A stretch of DNA of 64,000 bases from Mycobacterium sp. Z3061 (GCF_031583025.1 NZ_CP134062.1:1054001-1118000); one strand, 5' to 3'; shown: positions 34,441-43,371, counted from the first letter of the stretch. Translations and numbers: made by a program. The notes: generated from the sequence alone by a model not told the origin.

Positions 34441-35468
34441 GGGTGCTGCTGACCGGAGCGGCCGGATTCATCGGATCGCGGGTGGACGCTGCGCTGCGGG
34501 CCGCCGGTCATGAGGTGGTGGGCGCCGATGTGTTGCTGCCCGCCGCGCACGGTCCGGATGCCGTACTACCGGAGGGTTGTCATCGGGTCGACGTCCGCGA
34601 TCCCGACGCCTTGGCCCCGCTATTGGCCGGGGTGGACCTGGTGTGTCACCAGGCCGCGATGGTGGGCGCCGGGGTGAACGCCGCCGATGCGCCCGAGTAC
34701 GGCGGCCACAACGATTACGGCACCACGGTGTTGCTGGCTCAGATGTACGCCGCCGGAGTGTCGCGGCTGGTGCTGGCGTCGTCGATGGTGGTCTACGGGC
34801 AGGGCCGCTATGAGTGCGGTGAGCACGGACTGGTCGACCCGCAGCCACGGCGACGCAGCGACCTGGAAGCCGGAAACTTCGAGCACCGCTGCCCACGCTG
34901 CGGTGAACCGGTCGGCTGGCGGTTGGTGGACGAGGACGCCGCGCTGCGCCCCCGCAGCCTCTACGCGGCCAGCAAGACCGCGCAGGAGCACTACGCGCTG
35001 GCGTGGGCGGAGGCCACCGGCGGTTCGGTGGTCGCGCTGCGCTACCACAACGTGTACGGGCCGGGCATGCCGCGCGACACGCCCTATTCCGGGGTGGCGG
35101 CCATCTTCCGGTCGGCACTGGAAAAGGGTGAACCGCCGCGGGTCTTCGAAGACGGTGGGCAGATGCGTGACTTCGTGCACGTCGACGACATCGCCGCCGC
35201 CAACCTCGCCGCGATGGACACGGATCCGGGCGGGTTCACCGCGGCCAATGTCTGCTCCGGGCGCCCCATCGCGATCCGGGAGGTGGCCGACGCGCTGTGT
35301 CGCGCGCGGGGTGGTGACCTCTCGCCGGTCGTCACCGGGCAGTACCGCAGCGGGGACGTGCGACACATCGTCGCCGATCCCGCCCGAGCGGCCGAGATCC
35401 TGGGTTTCCGGGCGGCGGTGGAACCGATGGAGGGGTTGGGCGAGTTCGCGTTCGCTCCGTTGCGGTAG
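34437..35468 (+). CDS. NAD-dependent epimerase/dehydratase with Cys-rich insert (GalE3 type, Rv0536)
   Basis: A 343-residue extended short-chain dehydrogenase. The NAD motif is GAAGFIGSRVD, the catalytic pair YAASKTAQEHY. An insert at about residues 125-162 carries CGEH and CPRCGEPVGW, a possible zinc knuckle not found in classic GalE. Related inserts are, as I recall, seen in dTDP-rhamnose 4-epimerase-like proteins, so the nucleotide-sugar substrate is open. It is translationally coupled to mtnP and convergent with the next membrane protein, 5 bases apart. Confidence 0.8.
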   Translation: MRVLLTGAAGFIGSRVDAALRAAGHEVVGADVLLPAAHGPDAVLPEGCHRVDVRDPDALAPLLAGVDLVCHQAAMVGAGVNAADAPEYGGHNDYGTTVLLAQMYAAGVSRLVLASSMVVYGQGRYECGEHGLVDPQPRRRSDLEAGNFEHRCPRCGEPVGWRLVDEDAALRPRSLYAASKTAQEHYALAWAEATGGSVVALRYHNVYGPGMPRDTPYSGVAAIFRSALEKGEPPRVFEDGGQMRDFVHVDDIAAANLAAMDTDPGGFTAANVCSGRPIAIREVADALCRARGGDLSPVVTGQYRSGDVRHIVADPARAAEILGFRAAVEPMEGLGEFAFAPLR

Positions 35469-35473
35469 CCGGC

Positions 35474-37135
35474 TTATTGACGGTTGTTCGGCGGCCGGAA
35501 GATCTTCGGTCGCACCGGCCCGGTGGTTTCGCTGGACCGGAAGATCCGCGGCGCGGGCCCCGGCGCGGACAGCACCGTGGTGGGAGCATCGTGCTCGGTC
35601 GGGGCGGCCCCGAACCGCGTGGTCCTGGCCTCCGACGGAGGCGGGGGTGCGCCGGGGCGGGTGGGGATCGGCACCGGGGGGCGGGTCCTGGCGACCGGAC
35701 GCTGGGCCGGCCGGCGCCGGCGCCGCGGCTTGCGGATCTGTGCCGCGACGATGACGGCCGCGAGGATGAACAGGGCCAGACCACACAGCGTCACGTCGAA
35801 GGTGCTGGTGATCTGCTGCGCCAGATTGTTGCCGTAGACCGGGCTGACGGACCCTCCCTGCTCGAAGCGTGGGGCCAGCACGACGCCCAGGATCACCCGG
35901 GAAACCGTCAGCGTGACCACCAGCCCGCTCAACGCCGTGATCAACCGCGACCGCAGTGCCCCGGACGCCAGCCTGACGCGCAGCCACAGTGCGAGCGCCG
36001 CGGTCATCACGTCGAAGGTTGCCAGCGTCAGCGAGTTGTACGGGAAGGTGGGGTAGTTGAGCAGCACCGCGACCAGCAGATCCGTGATCCGCATCAGCGC
36101 CGAACCGAAGCACCAGACGACGATCAACGTCAGGCCCTTGCGGATCGCGTTGCGCCACACCTCCCGGTCCCGGTACACCTCAGGCCGGCTGAACAGGGTC
36201 AGCGGCACGAACAGGGCTGCTGCCGCGGTCCAGGCCAGATACCCCTCGTAGCCCACGCCTGCCGTCGAGGTGTTCTGTGCGATGCCGTGGAACGCGTCGA
36301 TCTCGCGGCCGGCCGGCAGGGCCCACACCAGCATCCCGGCGAGCAGCGACGAGACGCCCAGGGCGAAGATGGCGAACCGGGACGCCGGGGTGTTGCGCAG
36401 GATCCAGCGGGAGGCCACCAGCACTGCCGTCAGTGCCACCACGCCGTACACCACCGCGCTGAGAATGACCGTGGTGTTGCGGGTGCCGAACGCCTCCGAG
36501 CCGCCCGCGTTCTGCAGTGCGTAGCGCACCCGCCAGCACAGGTTGAATCCAGCGCTGAGCGACGCACCGAACATCGAGATGTAGCCGAGGAGCCGCGCGC
36601 CGCGCAGCCACCTCTCGTAGTGCTGTTCTTCGAGGTGGGGGCGGATCAACGCCGGTTGCGCGGCCAGCAGTGCGCCCGCGGCGCCCAGCCACCCGCCCGG
36701 CCCGACGCCACCCGGTACCTCCGTGGTGCCGCCCTGCAGGATCGACTCAGCCACGTCGTAGAGGACGAAACCCGCGATGAGCACCAGGTACGGGATGTTG
36801 AGGATGAGCCGCAGCCGCGCGCTCGAACCTCCATCGGATCGTCCGCGCGCTACCAGGATCGAGACCAGCGACAGCAGGGTCGCCAGGACCAGCAGCCCCC
36901 ACCACACCAGGCTGCTGTGCGGGATTCCCAGACCGAAGTAGAGATTCCAGGGGAACACCAACGCCAGCAGAAGCAGGACGACGGCGGCGATGTCGCGGAG
37001 CGAGTTGCGCCGCTGCGCAGTGGAGCCGGGAGGCTGTGGACCCGGGCCGGCCCGGCCCGCACCCGCCGGGCCGGGAGGTGCCTGTCGCGCGCCCACGATC
37101 GGGCCCGTCGGCGTGTCGTCGGTGTTCAGGCTCAC
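35474..37135 (-). CDS. Large polytopic membrane protein (Rv0537c type)
   Basis: A 553-residue integral membrane protein with a disordered Pro/Gly-rich N-terminus (about 50 residues), roughly ten to twelve helices between 55 and 460, and a disordered Arg/Pro C-terminus ending KIFRPPNNRQ. I recognise no enzymatic motif. GTG 37135 is preferred: GGGGGG stands 4 bases upstream, and the longer frame back to 37306 has no site. It is divergent from the Rv0538-type gene across a 323-base gap. Confidence 0.75.
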   Translation of the reverse strand: MSLNTDDTPTGPIVGARQAPPGPAGAGRAGPGPQPPGSTAQRRNSLRDIAAVVLLLLALVFPWNLYFGLGIPHSSLVWWGLLVLATLLSLVSILVARGRSDGGSSARLRLILNIPYLVLIAGFVLYDVAESILQGGTTEVPGGVGPGGWLGAAGALLAAQPALIRPHLEEQHYERWLRGARLLGYISMFGASLSAGFNLCWRVRYALQNAGGSEAFGTRNTTVILSAVVYGVVALTAVLVASRWILRNTPASRFAIFALGVSSLLAGMLVWALPAGREIDAFHGIAQNTSTAGVGYEGYLAWTAAAALFVPLTLFSRPEVYRDREVWRNAIRKGLTLIVVWCFGSALMRITDLLVAVLLNYPTFPYNSLTLATFDVMTAALALWLRVRLASGALRSRLITALSGLVVTLTVSRVILGVVLAPRFEQGGSVSPVYGNNLAQQITSTFDVTLCGLALFILAAVIVAAQIRKPRRRRRPAQRPVARTRPPVPIPTRPGAPPPPSEARTTRFGAAPTEHDAPTTVLSAPGPAPRIFRSSETTGPVRPKIFRPPNNRQ

Positions 37136-37458
37136 GATGCCCCCCAGGGATCGAGGTCGGGTGCTGGCGGGGCAGGTTCGGTAGTGTCGCAAGGGAACCC
37201 CCTGCCCGGCCCGCTGCGTTGTTCCCTTGCGAACATATTCTCCATTCGGATGTGGGGCAGTGGCTGTGAACAGGTTATGAACGTGAACGGGATCGTTGGT
37301 GAGCATCCCTAGGGGGTGGGAATCCGATTACGCTGCGCTCATGGGGCTTGCCTCCAAGCTTTCTCCAAGCCCGAATAACGAATATTGCCGACGGTACAAA
37401 GTGTAGTGATGCCGGGACTTAGCTGGTTCTGGGGTAGCCAGCCGAAGGGGAGCCGTAA
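37136..37458. other. Divergent intergenic region of 323 bases
   Basis: No convincing gene. It holds a 12-bp perfect inverted repeat (37187-37198 and 37221-37232) and a 7-bp hairpin GGGCTTG/CAAGCCC (37344-37350, 37366-37372). A possible -10 for the right-hand gene, TACAAA or AAGTGT, lies near 37395-37405. A 21-codon open frame at 37342 has no ribosome site and I do not call it. Confidence 0.5.
37187..37232. promoter_or_regulatory. 12-bp perfect inverted repeat
   Basis: TCGCAAGGGAAC (37187-37198) and GTTCCCTTGCGA (37221-37232) with a 22-base spacer, about 50 bases upstream of the Rv0537c-type start. It could be an operator or a leader hairpin. Confidence 0.4.
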
Positions 37459-39570
37459 ATGGATGTCGTGTTGGGGGTGGCCGTCACCGGCCAGGTCGCA
37501 CGCCTGGCTCTGGTTGAGGCGGCCGCTCGCGGTAACCAGGTGCTCGACCAGTCCACGGTCGAGCTGTCGCGTGACCCTGTCACGGACCTGACCGAAACCG
37601 TGGTCGGCACCAACCGGCTGCTGGCCGACGAAGGCCACCGGCTGGTGGCCACCCGCCTGGTCTGGTCGGACCAGTACCTGGCCGACCAACTGCGGCAGGC
37701 GTTGGACTATGCCCGCGTGCCCAACGTGCAGGTGGTTTCGGAGTCGAAGGCGGCCGGGGCGCTGCTGGGCCCCGGCCGGGGCGCCGCGGCAGTCCTGCTG
37801 ATCGGCGACCAGACAGCGAGCCTGGCCGTGTCGGGAGATCCGGATGCGCCGCCGACCATCATGGCGTCGACACCGGTGGAGAACGATCCGGGTGCGACGT
37901 TCGACACGTTGATGGCCCAGATTCCCGGGCAGGTCGGCAGCCCCGACGACGTGCTGGTCGTGGGCAGCTCGCCCGAGCAGACCGCGATGTTCGCCGACCA
38001 CTTGCAGTCCGCTTCGACCATGGGCGTGCAGATCCCGCCGGACGCCACCTTCGCGCTGGCGCAGGGGGCGGCGGCCGACGCGACGATGGCCGCCCCGGTG
38101 ATCCCTGCCGACGGGCCGGCGGGCGTTGCCGGTTCGTCTCTCGATGCCCCGATGGGGCACCAGGGATTCGCGGGCGGTGGTCCCGGGGGCGCTCCCACGT
38201 CGTCGCCGGATGCGTCGGGTCTGTCGACCGGTGGGCCCGGTGGCGCTCCCACGTCGTCGCCGGATGCGTCGGGTCTGTCGACCGGTGGTCCCGGTGGCGC
38301 TCCCACATCGTCCCCGGACGCCTCGGGATGGGCCGCGACGATGGCGCAACCGTCGCTGTCTGGCGGCGGTCCCACTGCGTCCCCGGATGCACCGGGGTTG
38401 TCGGCCGGTGGGCCCGGCGGTGGCCCCACTTCGTCGCCGGACGCATCGGGAATGGGTGCGACGATGGCGCATCAGGGTTTTGCCGGCGACGCGACGATGG
38501 CCGCCCCGACCGCCTCCCCGGACGCCACCATGGCGGCGCAGGTTCCGGGCGATGCGACCGCGTACGTGTCCTCGCCCGACGCGGGGCAACCCGGCGGCGG
38601 GGATGAACAACTGGCTTATTCGCAGGCCAGCGAGTACGACATCCTCCCGGTCGACACCGACGGCTTCGGCGATTACGGCGATGAGTACGACGAGTTCGAC
38701 GACGGGTTCGACGAGGACGACCCCGAAGCGGCCGGCGGGAAACCGCACAATCTCAGGCGACTGCTGATCAGCAACGCGGTAATGGGGTTTGCGGTACTCG
38801 GGTTCGCCTCGCTGGCCGTCGCGGTGGCCGTCACCGTCCGCCCGACCGCCTCCACACTGCCCGTCGAAGGACACCAGAACGCGCAGCCGGGCAAGTTCAT
38901 GCCGCTGCTGCCGACCGAGCAGCAAGCACCGGTGCCCCCGCCGCCGCCCGAGTTGCCCACCGCAGGTTTCCAGGGCGGCAGCATCCCCGCGGTGCAGAAC
39001 ATCCCGCGCCAGGCGCCCGCCGCTCCCGCACCCGTCCCTGAGCCCGTCGCTCCGGTCCCCGTTCCGGCGCCCGTGCCGGTACCGATCTTCATTCCGCCGT
39101 ACCCGGGCTGGCAGCCCGGCATGCCGACCTGGCCGATCGTGACGCCGCCGACGACGCCGCCGACGACGGAGTACACCACTCCGCCGACCACGCCACCCAC
39201 GACGCCGCCGACGACCCCACCCACGACGCCGCCGACGACGCCACCCACGACGCCGCCGACGACTGCGGCCGTGACTACTCCACCCACGACGTACGCGCCA
39301 CAGCCGACTACCGCTGCTCCCGCGCCTACTACCTATGCGCCGCAGCCCACCACCGTGGCGCCCAAGCCGACCCAGGCGCCGCAACCCACGCAGGCCCCGC
39401 AGCCGACGTATGCGCCGCAGCCCACGCAGGCGCCGCAGCCCAGGACTCAGGCACCGCAAACCCAGGCGCCGCAGACCGTGGCCCCGAAGCCACCGACTCA
39501 GCAGGCGCCCAAGCCGCCGTCCGGCGGCAGCGGCGGCAGTGGCGGCAGTGGCGGCAGCGGTCCCCGGTGA
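37459..39570 (+). CDS. Bitopic membrane protein with Thr/Pro-rich exterior (Rv0538 type)
   Basis: A 703-residue protein. Residues 1-190 look like an actin/ASKHA-like fold (MDVVLGVAVTGQVARLALVE, VLLIGDQTASLAV), probably the mycobacterial DUF7159 type. A Gly/Pro/Ser-rich repeat region and an acidic stretch (about 395-425) follow, then one helix at about 434-460, and a 240-residue Pro/Thr/Gln-rich exterior tail ending in GGS repeats. The tail could span the cell wall. ATG 37459 has GGGGAG 6 bases upstream. Function unknown. Confidence 0.82.
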   Translation: MDVVLGVAVTGQVARLALVEAAARGNQVLDQSTVELSRDPVTDLTETVVGTNRLLADEGHRLVATRLVWSDQYLADQLRQALDYARVPNVQVVSESKAAGALLGPGRGAAAVLLIGDQTASLAVSGDPDAPPTIMASTPVENDPGATFDTLMAQIPGQVGSPDDVLVVGSSPEQTAMFADHLQSASTMGVQIPPDATFALAQGAAADATMAAPVIPADGPAGVAGSSLDAPMGHQGFAGGGPGGAPTSSPDASGLSTGGPGGAPTSSPDASGLSTGGPGGAPTSSPDASGWAATMAQPSLSGGGPTASPDAPGLSAGGPGGGPTSSPDASGMGATMAHQGFAGDATMAAPTASPDATMAAQVPGDATAYVSSPDAGQPGGGDEQLAYSQASEYDILPVDTDGFGDYGDEYDEFDDGFDEDDPEAAGGKPHNLRRLLISNAVMGFAVLGFASLAVAVAVTVRPTASTLPVEGHQNAQPGKFMPLLPTEQQAPVPPPPPELPTAGFQGGSIPAVQNIPRQAPAAPAPVPEPVAPVPVPAPVPVPIFIPPYPGWQPGMPTWPIVTPPTTPPTTEYTTPPTTPPTTPPTTPPTTPPTTPPTTPPTTAAVTTPPTTYAPQPTTAAPAPTTYAPQPTTVAPKPTQAPQPTQAPQPTYAPQPTQAPQPRTQAPQTQAPQTVAPKPPTQQAPKPPSGGSGGSGGSGGSGPR
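38179..38332 (+). repeat. 54-bp coding tandem repeat, three copies
   Basis: Three consecutive units encoding GGPGGAPTSSPDASGLST, starting near 38179, 38233 and 38287, with only a few base changes between them. Related diverged units (PTASPDAPGLSAGG, PTSSPDASGMGA) continue to about 38455. Copy number is likely to vary between strains. Confidence 0.85.
39142..39265 (+). repeat. TPPTTPP coding microsatellite
   Basis: About 124 bases of alternating ACGCCGCCGACG and ACGCCACCCACG blocks encode a run of Thr-Pro-Pro repeats in the exterior tail of the Rv0538-type protein. It is followed by QAPQPT repeats (to about 39480) and GGS repeats (39520-39560). Confidence 0.8.
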
Positions 39571-39597
39571 GTTGATTCGGCGGCGTCAGGGTTCCCC

Positions 39598-40248
39598 ATG
39601 TCTGAGGTGACCGTCGTTCTGCCCTGCCTGAACGAAGAAGAGTCCTTGCCTGCGGTGCTGGCCGCCATCCCGGCCGGTTACCAGGCGCTCGTAGTGGACA
39701 ACAACAGCACCGACGGGACCGCCGCGGTGGCCACCCGCCATGGTGCCCGGGTGGTCGCCGAGTCGAGGGCCGGATACGGCGCAGCGGTGCACGCGGGTGT
39801 GGTCGCGGCCACCACGCCGATCGTCGCGGTGATCGACGCCGACGGATCGATGGACCCCGGCGACCTGCCCAGACTGGTCGCCGAACTGGATCGCGGCGCC
39901 GACATGGTGACCGGGCGGCGGCGCCCGGTGGCCGGCCTGCACTGGCCGTGGGTCGCCCGGGTGGGCACCGTGGTGATGAGTTGGCGGCTGCGGACCCGCC
40001 ACCGGCTACCGGTGCACGACATCGCGCCCATGCGGGTGGCCCGGCGCCAGGCGCTGCTGGATCTGGGCGTCGAGGACCGGCGATCGGGCTACCCGCTGGA
40101 ACTGCTGGTTCGCGCGGCGGCCGCCGGCTGGCGGGTCGTCGAACTCGATGTCAGCTACGGCCCCCGGACGGGCGGCAAGTCCAAGGTCAGTGGGTCGCTG
40201 CGGGGCAGCGTCACCGCGATTCTGGACTTCTGGAAGGTGATCTCGTGA
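39598..40248 (+). CDS. Family 2 glycosyltransferase (Rv0539 type)
   Basis: A 216-residue GT2 enzyme resembling dolichyl/polyprenyl-phosphate sugar synthases: VVLPCLNEEESLP, VVDNNSTDGTAAVA, and the metal/donor site VIDADGSMDPGDL. There is no membrane helix. The next gene overlaps its stop (GTGA), so both act in one pathway, perhaps glycan or lipid-linked sugar synthesis. Donor and acceptor unknown. Confidence 0.85.
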   Translation: MSEVTVVLPCLNEEESLPAVLAAIPAGYQALVVDNNSTDGTAAVATRHGARVVAESRAGYGAAVHAGVVAATTPIVAVIDADGSMDPGDLPRLVAELDRGADMVTGRRRPVAGLHWPWVARVGTVVMSWRLRTRHRLPVHDIAPMRVARRQALLDLGVEDRRSGYPLELLVRAAAAGWRVVELDVSYGPRTGGKSKVSGSLRGSVTAILDFWKVIS

Positions 40249-40913
40249 CTCTGCCGGTCACGGTGCTGGTGGTCGCCAAAGCGCCCGAGCCTGGGCTGGC
40301 CAAGACCCGGCTGGCGGCGACGGTCGGAAACCGCGTCGCCGCCGAGATAGCCGCCGCCGCGCTGCTCGACACGCTCGACGCGGTGGCCGCGGCCCCGGTG
40401 GCCGCGCGAGTGGTCGCCCTGACCGGCAATCTGGACAATGCCGCCGGGACAGCTGAGCTCCGGGAACGGCTCGGCGCGTTCACCGTCGTCGAACAGCGCG
40501 GCGACGATTTCGCCGACCGCCTGGTCAACGCCCACGCCGACGCGGCGAACGCGGGCTACCCGGTGCTGCAGATCGGGATGGACACGCCGCAAGTCAGCGC
40601 CGAGTTGCTGACCGGGTGCGCGCGCCGGTTGCTGGAAGCTCCGGCCGTGCTCGGAATGGCGCAGGACGGTGGCTGGTGGGTGCTCGGGGTGCGCAGTCCG
40701 GACGCCGCCCAGTGCCTTCGCGGCGTCCCGATGTCGCAGTCCGACACCGGCAATCTCACGCGTAAAGCGCTGCAGGACAACGGTATTGAGGTGGCTCTGG
40801 TGCAGGAGCTGGCCGATATCGACGTCATCGGCGACGTAGCAGGGGTGCGTCAGGTGTGCGGACGCACCAGTCGCTTCGCTCGCGCCACCGAAGGCGTCGC
40901 TACCAGTTCGTGA
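40245..40913 (+). CDS. DUF2064 (TIGR04282-type) GT-A fold protein (Rv0540)
   Basis: A 222-residue nucleotide-sugar-transferase-like protein: VLVVAKAPEPGLAKTRLA at the N-terminus, IGMDTPQVSAELL as the metal-site equivalent, and AQDGGWWVLGVRSPD. Start GTG overlaps the GT2 stop. Similar proteins are usually next to GT2 genes, as here. The 3' end overlaps that of the opposing membrane protein gene by 14 bases. Confidence 0.85.
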   Translation: MTLPVTVLVVAKAPEPGLAKTRLAATVGNRVAAEIAAAALLDTLDAVAAAPVAARVVALTGNLDNAAGTAELRERLGAFTVVEQRGDDFADRLVNAHADAANAGYPVLQIGMDTPQVSAELLTGCARRLLEAPAVLGMAQDGGWWVLGVRSPDAAQCLRGVPMSQSDTGNLTRKALQDNGIEVALVQELADIDVIGDVAGVRQVCGRTSRFARATEGVATSS

Positions 40914-42252
40914 AGATCACGCTGTTCAACAGCAGCGCCCCGGCGGCGTTGACCGCCAGCCACGCCCGGTGCGAGCGCACCGGAAGCAGCGCCGGCGCCG
41001 CCGTCAGCCAGACGGTGAACGGCAGCCAGATCCGCTCGGTCTCGGCCTTGCTCAGCATGCTCAGGTCGGCGCAGACGATGGCGGCCAGCACGGCCAGCAA
41101 CAGCAGGTGCAGGCCGCTGCGGCGACGGATCGCGGCCAGGTCGAAGACCCGGCTGACGCCCGCCACCGAGCCGAACCCGATCGAGCACACCACGCACGCC
41201 AGGTTGGCCCAACTCCAGTACTGGAACGGCCGGTCCTTGGCGATGCCCTGCCAATAGCGTTGCTGCACCAGGTTATAGCCGTCGAACCAGTAGAAACCCG
41301 CAACCGCGAACGTCGCCGCCACCGCCACCGCTGCCAGCACCGCCGGCCCGAGCGCCCGCAACGCGGCCCGCCAGTCGGCGGCTGAAACGAGCACCGCCAG
41401 CGCCGGCAACCCGATCAGCACCAGGCCGTAACTGAGGAAGACCCCCCAGCCGAGCACCAGCCCCGCGGCGGCACCGGCCAGGGCCGGAACCCGGACACCG
41501 CCGTGCACCGCCAGCGCCAGCAGCGCAATACCCCAGGCCGCCACACCGGCGAAGTACCCGTCGGCCGATACCGCGACCCAGATCGCCGTGGGGGCCACCA
41601 CGACGAACGGGGCCGCGCGGCGTGCCATCCGGTCGCCGGCCAGGGCGCGGACGGCGACGAGTACGGCGGCGGCCGCGCTGGAACCGACCAGGAGGCACCA
41701 CAGCCCGGCCCAGGCGCCGCCGTGCAGGCCGATGCGGTCCAGCCACACGAACGTCAGCAGCGCGCCAGGGGGATGGCCGGAGACGTGTGTGGTCCACGAA
41801 TGCGGCTGAAAGTCGACGATCCGGCTCGCGAAGGTGCGCAGCGTCGCGGGGATGTCGGTGATGCCGGGCACTTCCCACAGGTATTCGTCCCGGGTGGTCA
41901 GGCGACCTGCGAAGCCGCGCTGCCAGCCGTCGATCAGCGCCAGCGACAACGCCCATGCGGCCGAAGTCGCCCAGCTGCCGAACAGCAGCGTTCGCCAGGA
42001 AAGTCGTTGCGCCACAACGGGACCCCACAACACCACGGCAGCCGCGATGACAATCGCCGCCGCGGTTCCCCAACTGAAGTGGATATCCCAGTAGCCGAAT
42101 ATCGGAGCGGCGCCGGCGCGCATCGCGAACCGCTCCAACCCGATATCCGAGCGCGGCTTGACGCCGACGTTCATCCGTGGCAGCACGAACGCCGCAGCCA
42201 CCAGTACGGCCGCGGACACCACTGCGAGGGTTTCCCGGCGCGCGATCTTCAC
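40900..42252 (-). CDS. Polytopic membrane protein, possibly GT-C glycosyltransferase-like (Rv0541c)
   Basis: A 450-residue protein with about ten to twelve helices. The soluble loop after helix 3 contains EYLWEVPGITDIP and the conserved-looking THVSGHPPGALLTF, in the place of the first exterior loop of GT-C polyprenyl-phosphate-sugar transferases. No clear DD/DE catalytic pair, so this is a suggestion only. GTG 42252 has TAGGCT 6 bases upstream (leaderless). Confidence 0.72.
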   Translation of the reverse strand: MKIARRETLAVVSAAVLVAAAFVLPRMNVGVKPRSDIGLERFAMRAGAAPIFGYWDIHFSWGTAAAIVIAAAVVLWGPVVAQRLSWRTLLFGSWATSAAWALSLALIDGWQRGFAGRLTTRDEYLWEVPGITDIPATLRTFASRIVDFQPHSWTTHVSGHPPGALLTFVWLDRIGLHGGAWAGLWCLLVGSSAAAAVLVAVRALAGDRMARRAAPFVVVAPTAIWVAVSADGYFAGVAAWGIALLALAVHGGVRVPALAGAAAGLVLGWGVFLSYGLVLIGLPALAVLVSAADWRAALRALGPAVLAAVAVAATFAVAGFYWFDGYNLVQQRYWQGIAKDRPFQYWSWANLACVVCSIGFGSVAGVSRVFDLAAIRRRSGLHLLLLAVLAAIVCADLSMLSKAETERIWLPFTVWLTAAPALLPVRSHRAWLAVNAAGALLLNSVIFTNW

Positions 42253-42255
42253 ACC

Positions 42256-42291
42256 AGCAGCCTATTGAAAGAAAGCAGCCTATTGACTAAA
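42256..42291 (-). repeat. 18-bp tandem duplication at the menE/Rv0541c junction
   Basis: Two copies of an 18-base unit (42256-42273 and 42274-42291; first 13 bases identical). Each carries, on the minus strand, CAATAGGCTGCT, so both the menE stop codon and the TAGGCT -10 candidate are duplicated. The copy at 42264-42259 is 6 bases before the GTG of the Rv0541c-type gene. Confidence 0.6.
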
Positions 42292-43371
42292 GCGTTGCGC
42301 CAACGCCCGGCGGTCGACCTTCCCGATGCCCCGGCGCGGCAGCTCGGAGACCACATGCAACTCCCGCGGTGCGGCAGTGGCGTCCAGGGTGCGCGCGACG
42401 TGGGACCGCAGTTCCTGCACGGTCGGCGCTGCGGATCCGGCCTGCAGCACAATTGCGGCGACCACCCGCTGGCCCAGCCGGGCGTCGTCAACTCCGAAAA
42501 CCGCGCAGTCCGCCACGGCGGGATGGGTGAAGAGGGCCGCCTCGACCGGACCCGGCAACACGGTCAATCCGCCGGTGCTGATCGCGTCGTCGATCCGGCC
42601 CAGCACCGTCAGGACACCCGAATCATCCACGGAGCCAAGGTCATCGGTGAGAAACCAACCGTCTTCGAACGGATTCGGATCGACCGGGTTGCGGTAGCCT
42701 CTGGCCAGCGTGGCGCCACCCAGCGCGATCCGGCCGTCATCGTGCACCCGCAGTTTCACCCCGTCCAGCGGGATACCGTCGTAGACGCAGCCGCCGGCGG
42801 TCTCGCTCATTCCGTAGGTGCGGACCACCGAGACACCGGCAGCGGCCGCGGCATCGAGCACCGGTCGTGGCGCGGGCCCGCCGCCGAGCAGGATGGCGTC
42901 CAGCTCGGCCAGCGCGGCCGTGGCGGCAGGATCGGCCAGCGCCTTGGCCAGCTGGGCGGCGACCAGTGAGGTATAACGCCGCCCAGAGCCCAAACGCGCT
43001 ATGGCGCCGGGCAATTCAGTAACGTCGAAGCCGGTCGAGACATCGAGTTCGACCGGTTCCGATCCCGCCAGCAGGCTGCGGATCAGCACCTGCAGACCGG
43101 CGATGTGATACGGCGGTATGGCCAGCAGCCAGCGTCCGGGTCCGCCGAGGTGCCGGTAGGTCGCCGAAGCGCTCGCCCGCAGGGCCGCGGCGGTCAGCAG
43201 CGCACCCTTGGGAGCGCCGGTGGTTCCCGACGTCGTCACCACCAGGGCGACGTCCTCGTCGATCTCTTCCCCGACGCGCAAGCCGCGAACCGTGGAATCC
43301 AGGGCGTGCTCGGGGCCGACGACCAGCGCGGAATCATTGCCGTCGAGCACCCGCCGCAACGCGGGTAGCAA
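42280..43371 (-). CDS. menE: o-Succinylbenzoate-CoA ligase
   Basis: ANL-superfamily ligase that activates o-succinylbenzoate with CoA for MenB. It has 363 residues, short for the fold as in other mycobacteria. ATP loop VTTSGTTGAPKGALL, YGMSETAGG, LTDDLG, and the C-terminal lysine in RRGIGKVDRRAL. No ATG or GTG lies near the start; TTG 43371 is the first usable codon, and the frame is open back to the stop of the DUF3349 gene, so the exact start is uncertain. Confidence 0.9.
   Translation of the reverse strand: MLPALRRVLDGNDSALVVGPEHALDSTVRGLRVGEEIDEDVALVVTTSGTTGAPKGALLTAAALRASASATYRHLGGPGRWLLAIPPYHIAGLQVLIRSLLAGSEPVELDVSTGFDVTELPGAIARLGSGRRYTSLVAAQLAKALADPAATAALAELDAILLGGGPAPRPVLDAAAAAGVSVVRTYGMSETAGGCVYDGIPLDGVKLRVHDDGRIALGGATLARGYRNPVDPNPFEDGWFLTDDLGSVDDSGVLTVLGRIDDAISTGGLTVLPGPVEAALFTHPAVADCAVFGVDDARLGQRVVAAIVLQAGSAAPTVQELRSHVARTLDATAAPRELHVVSELPRRGIGKVDRRALAQRFSQ

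Noticed and set aside
35477-37312. 611-residue open frame opposite the Rv0537c-type gene
   Set aside because: Arg/Gln/His-rich composition with no domain; a shadow of a real membrane protein gene.
37339-39459. 706-residue open frame opposite the repeat protein gene
   Set aside because: Arg/Gly-rich product created by the GC-rich coding repeats; no ribosome site.
38173-39560. Direct repeats as a CRISPR-like array
   Set aside because: They are in-frame coding repeats encoding Gly/Pro/Ser and Thr/Pro tracts, with no spacers and no cas genes.
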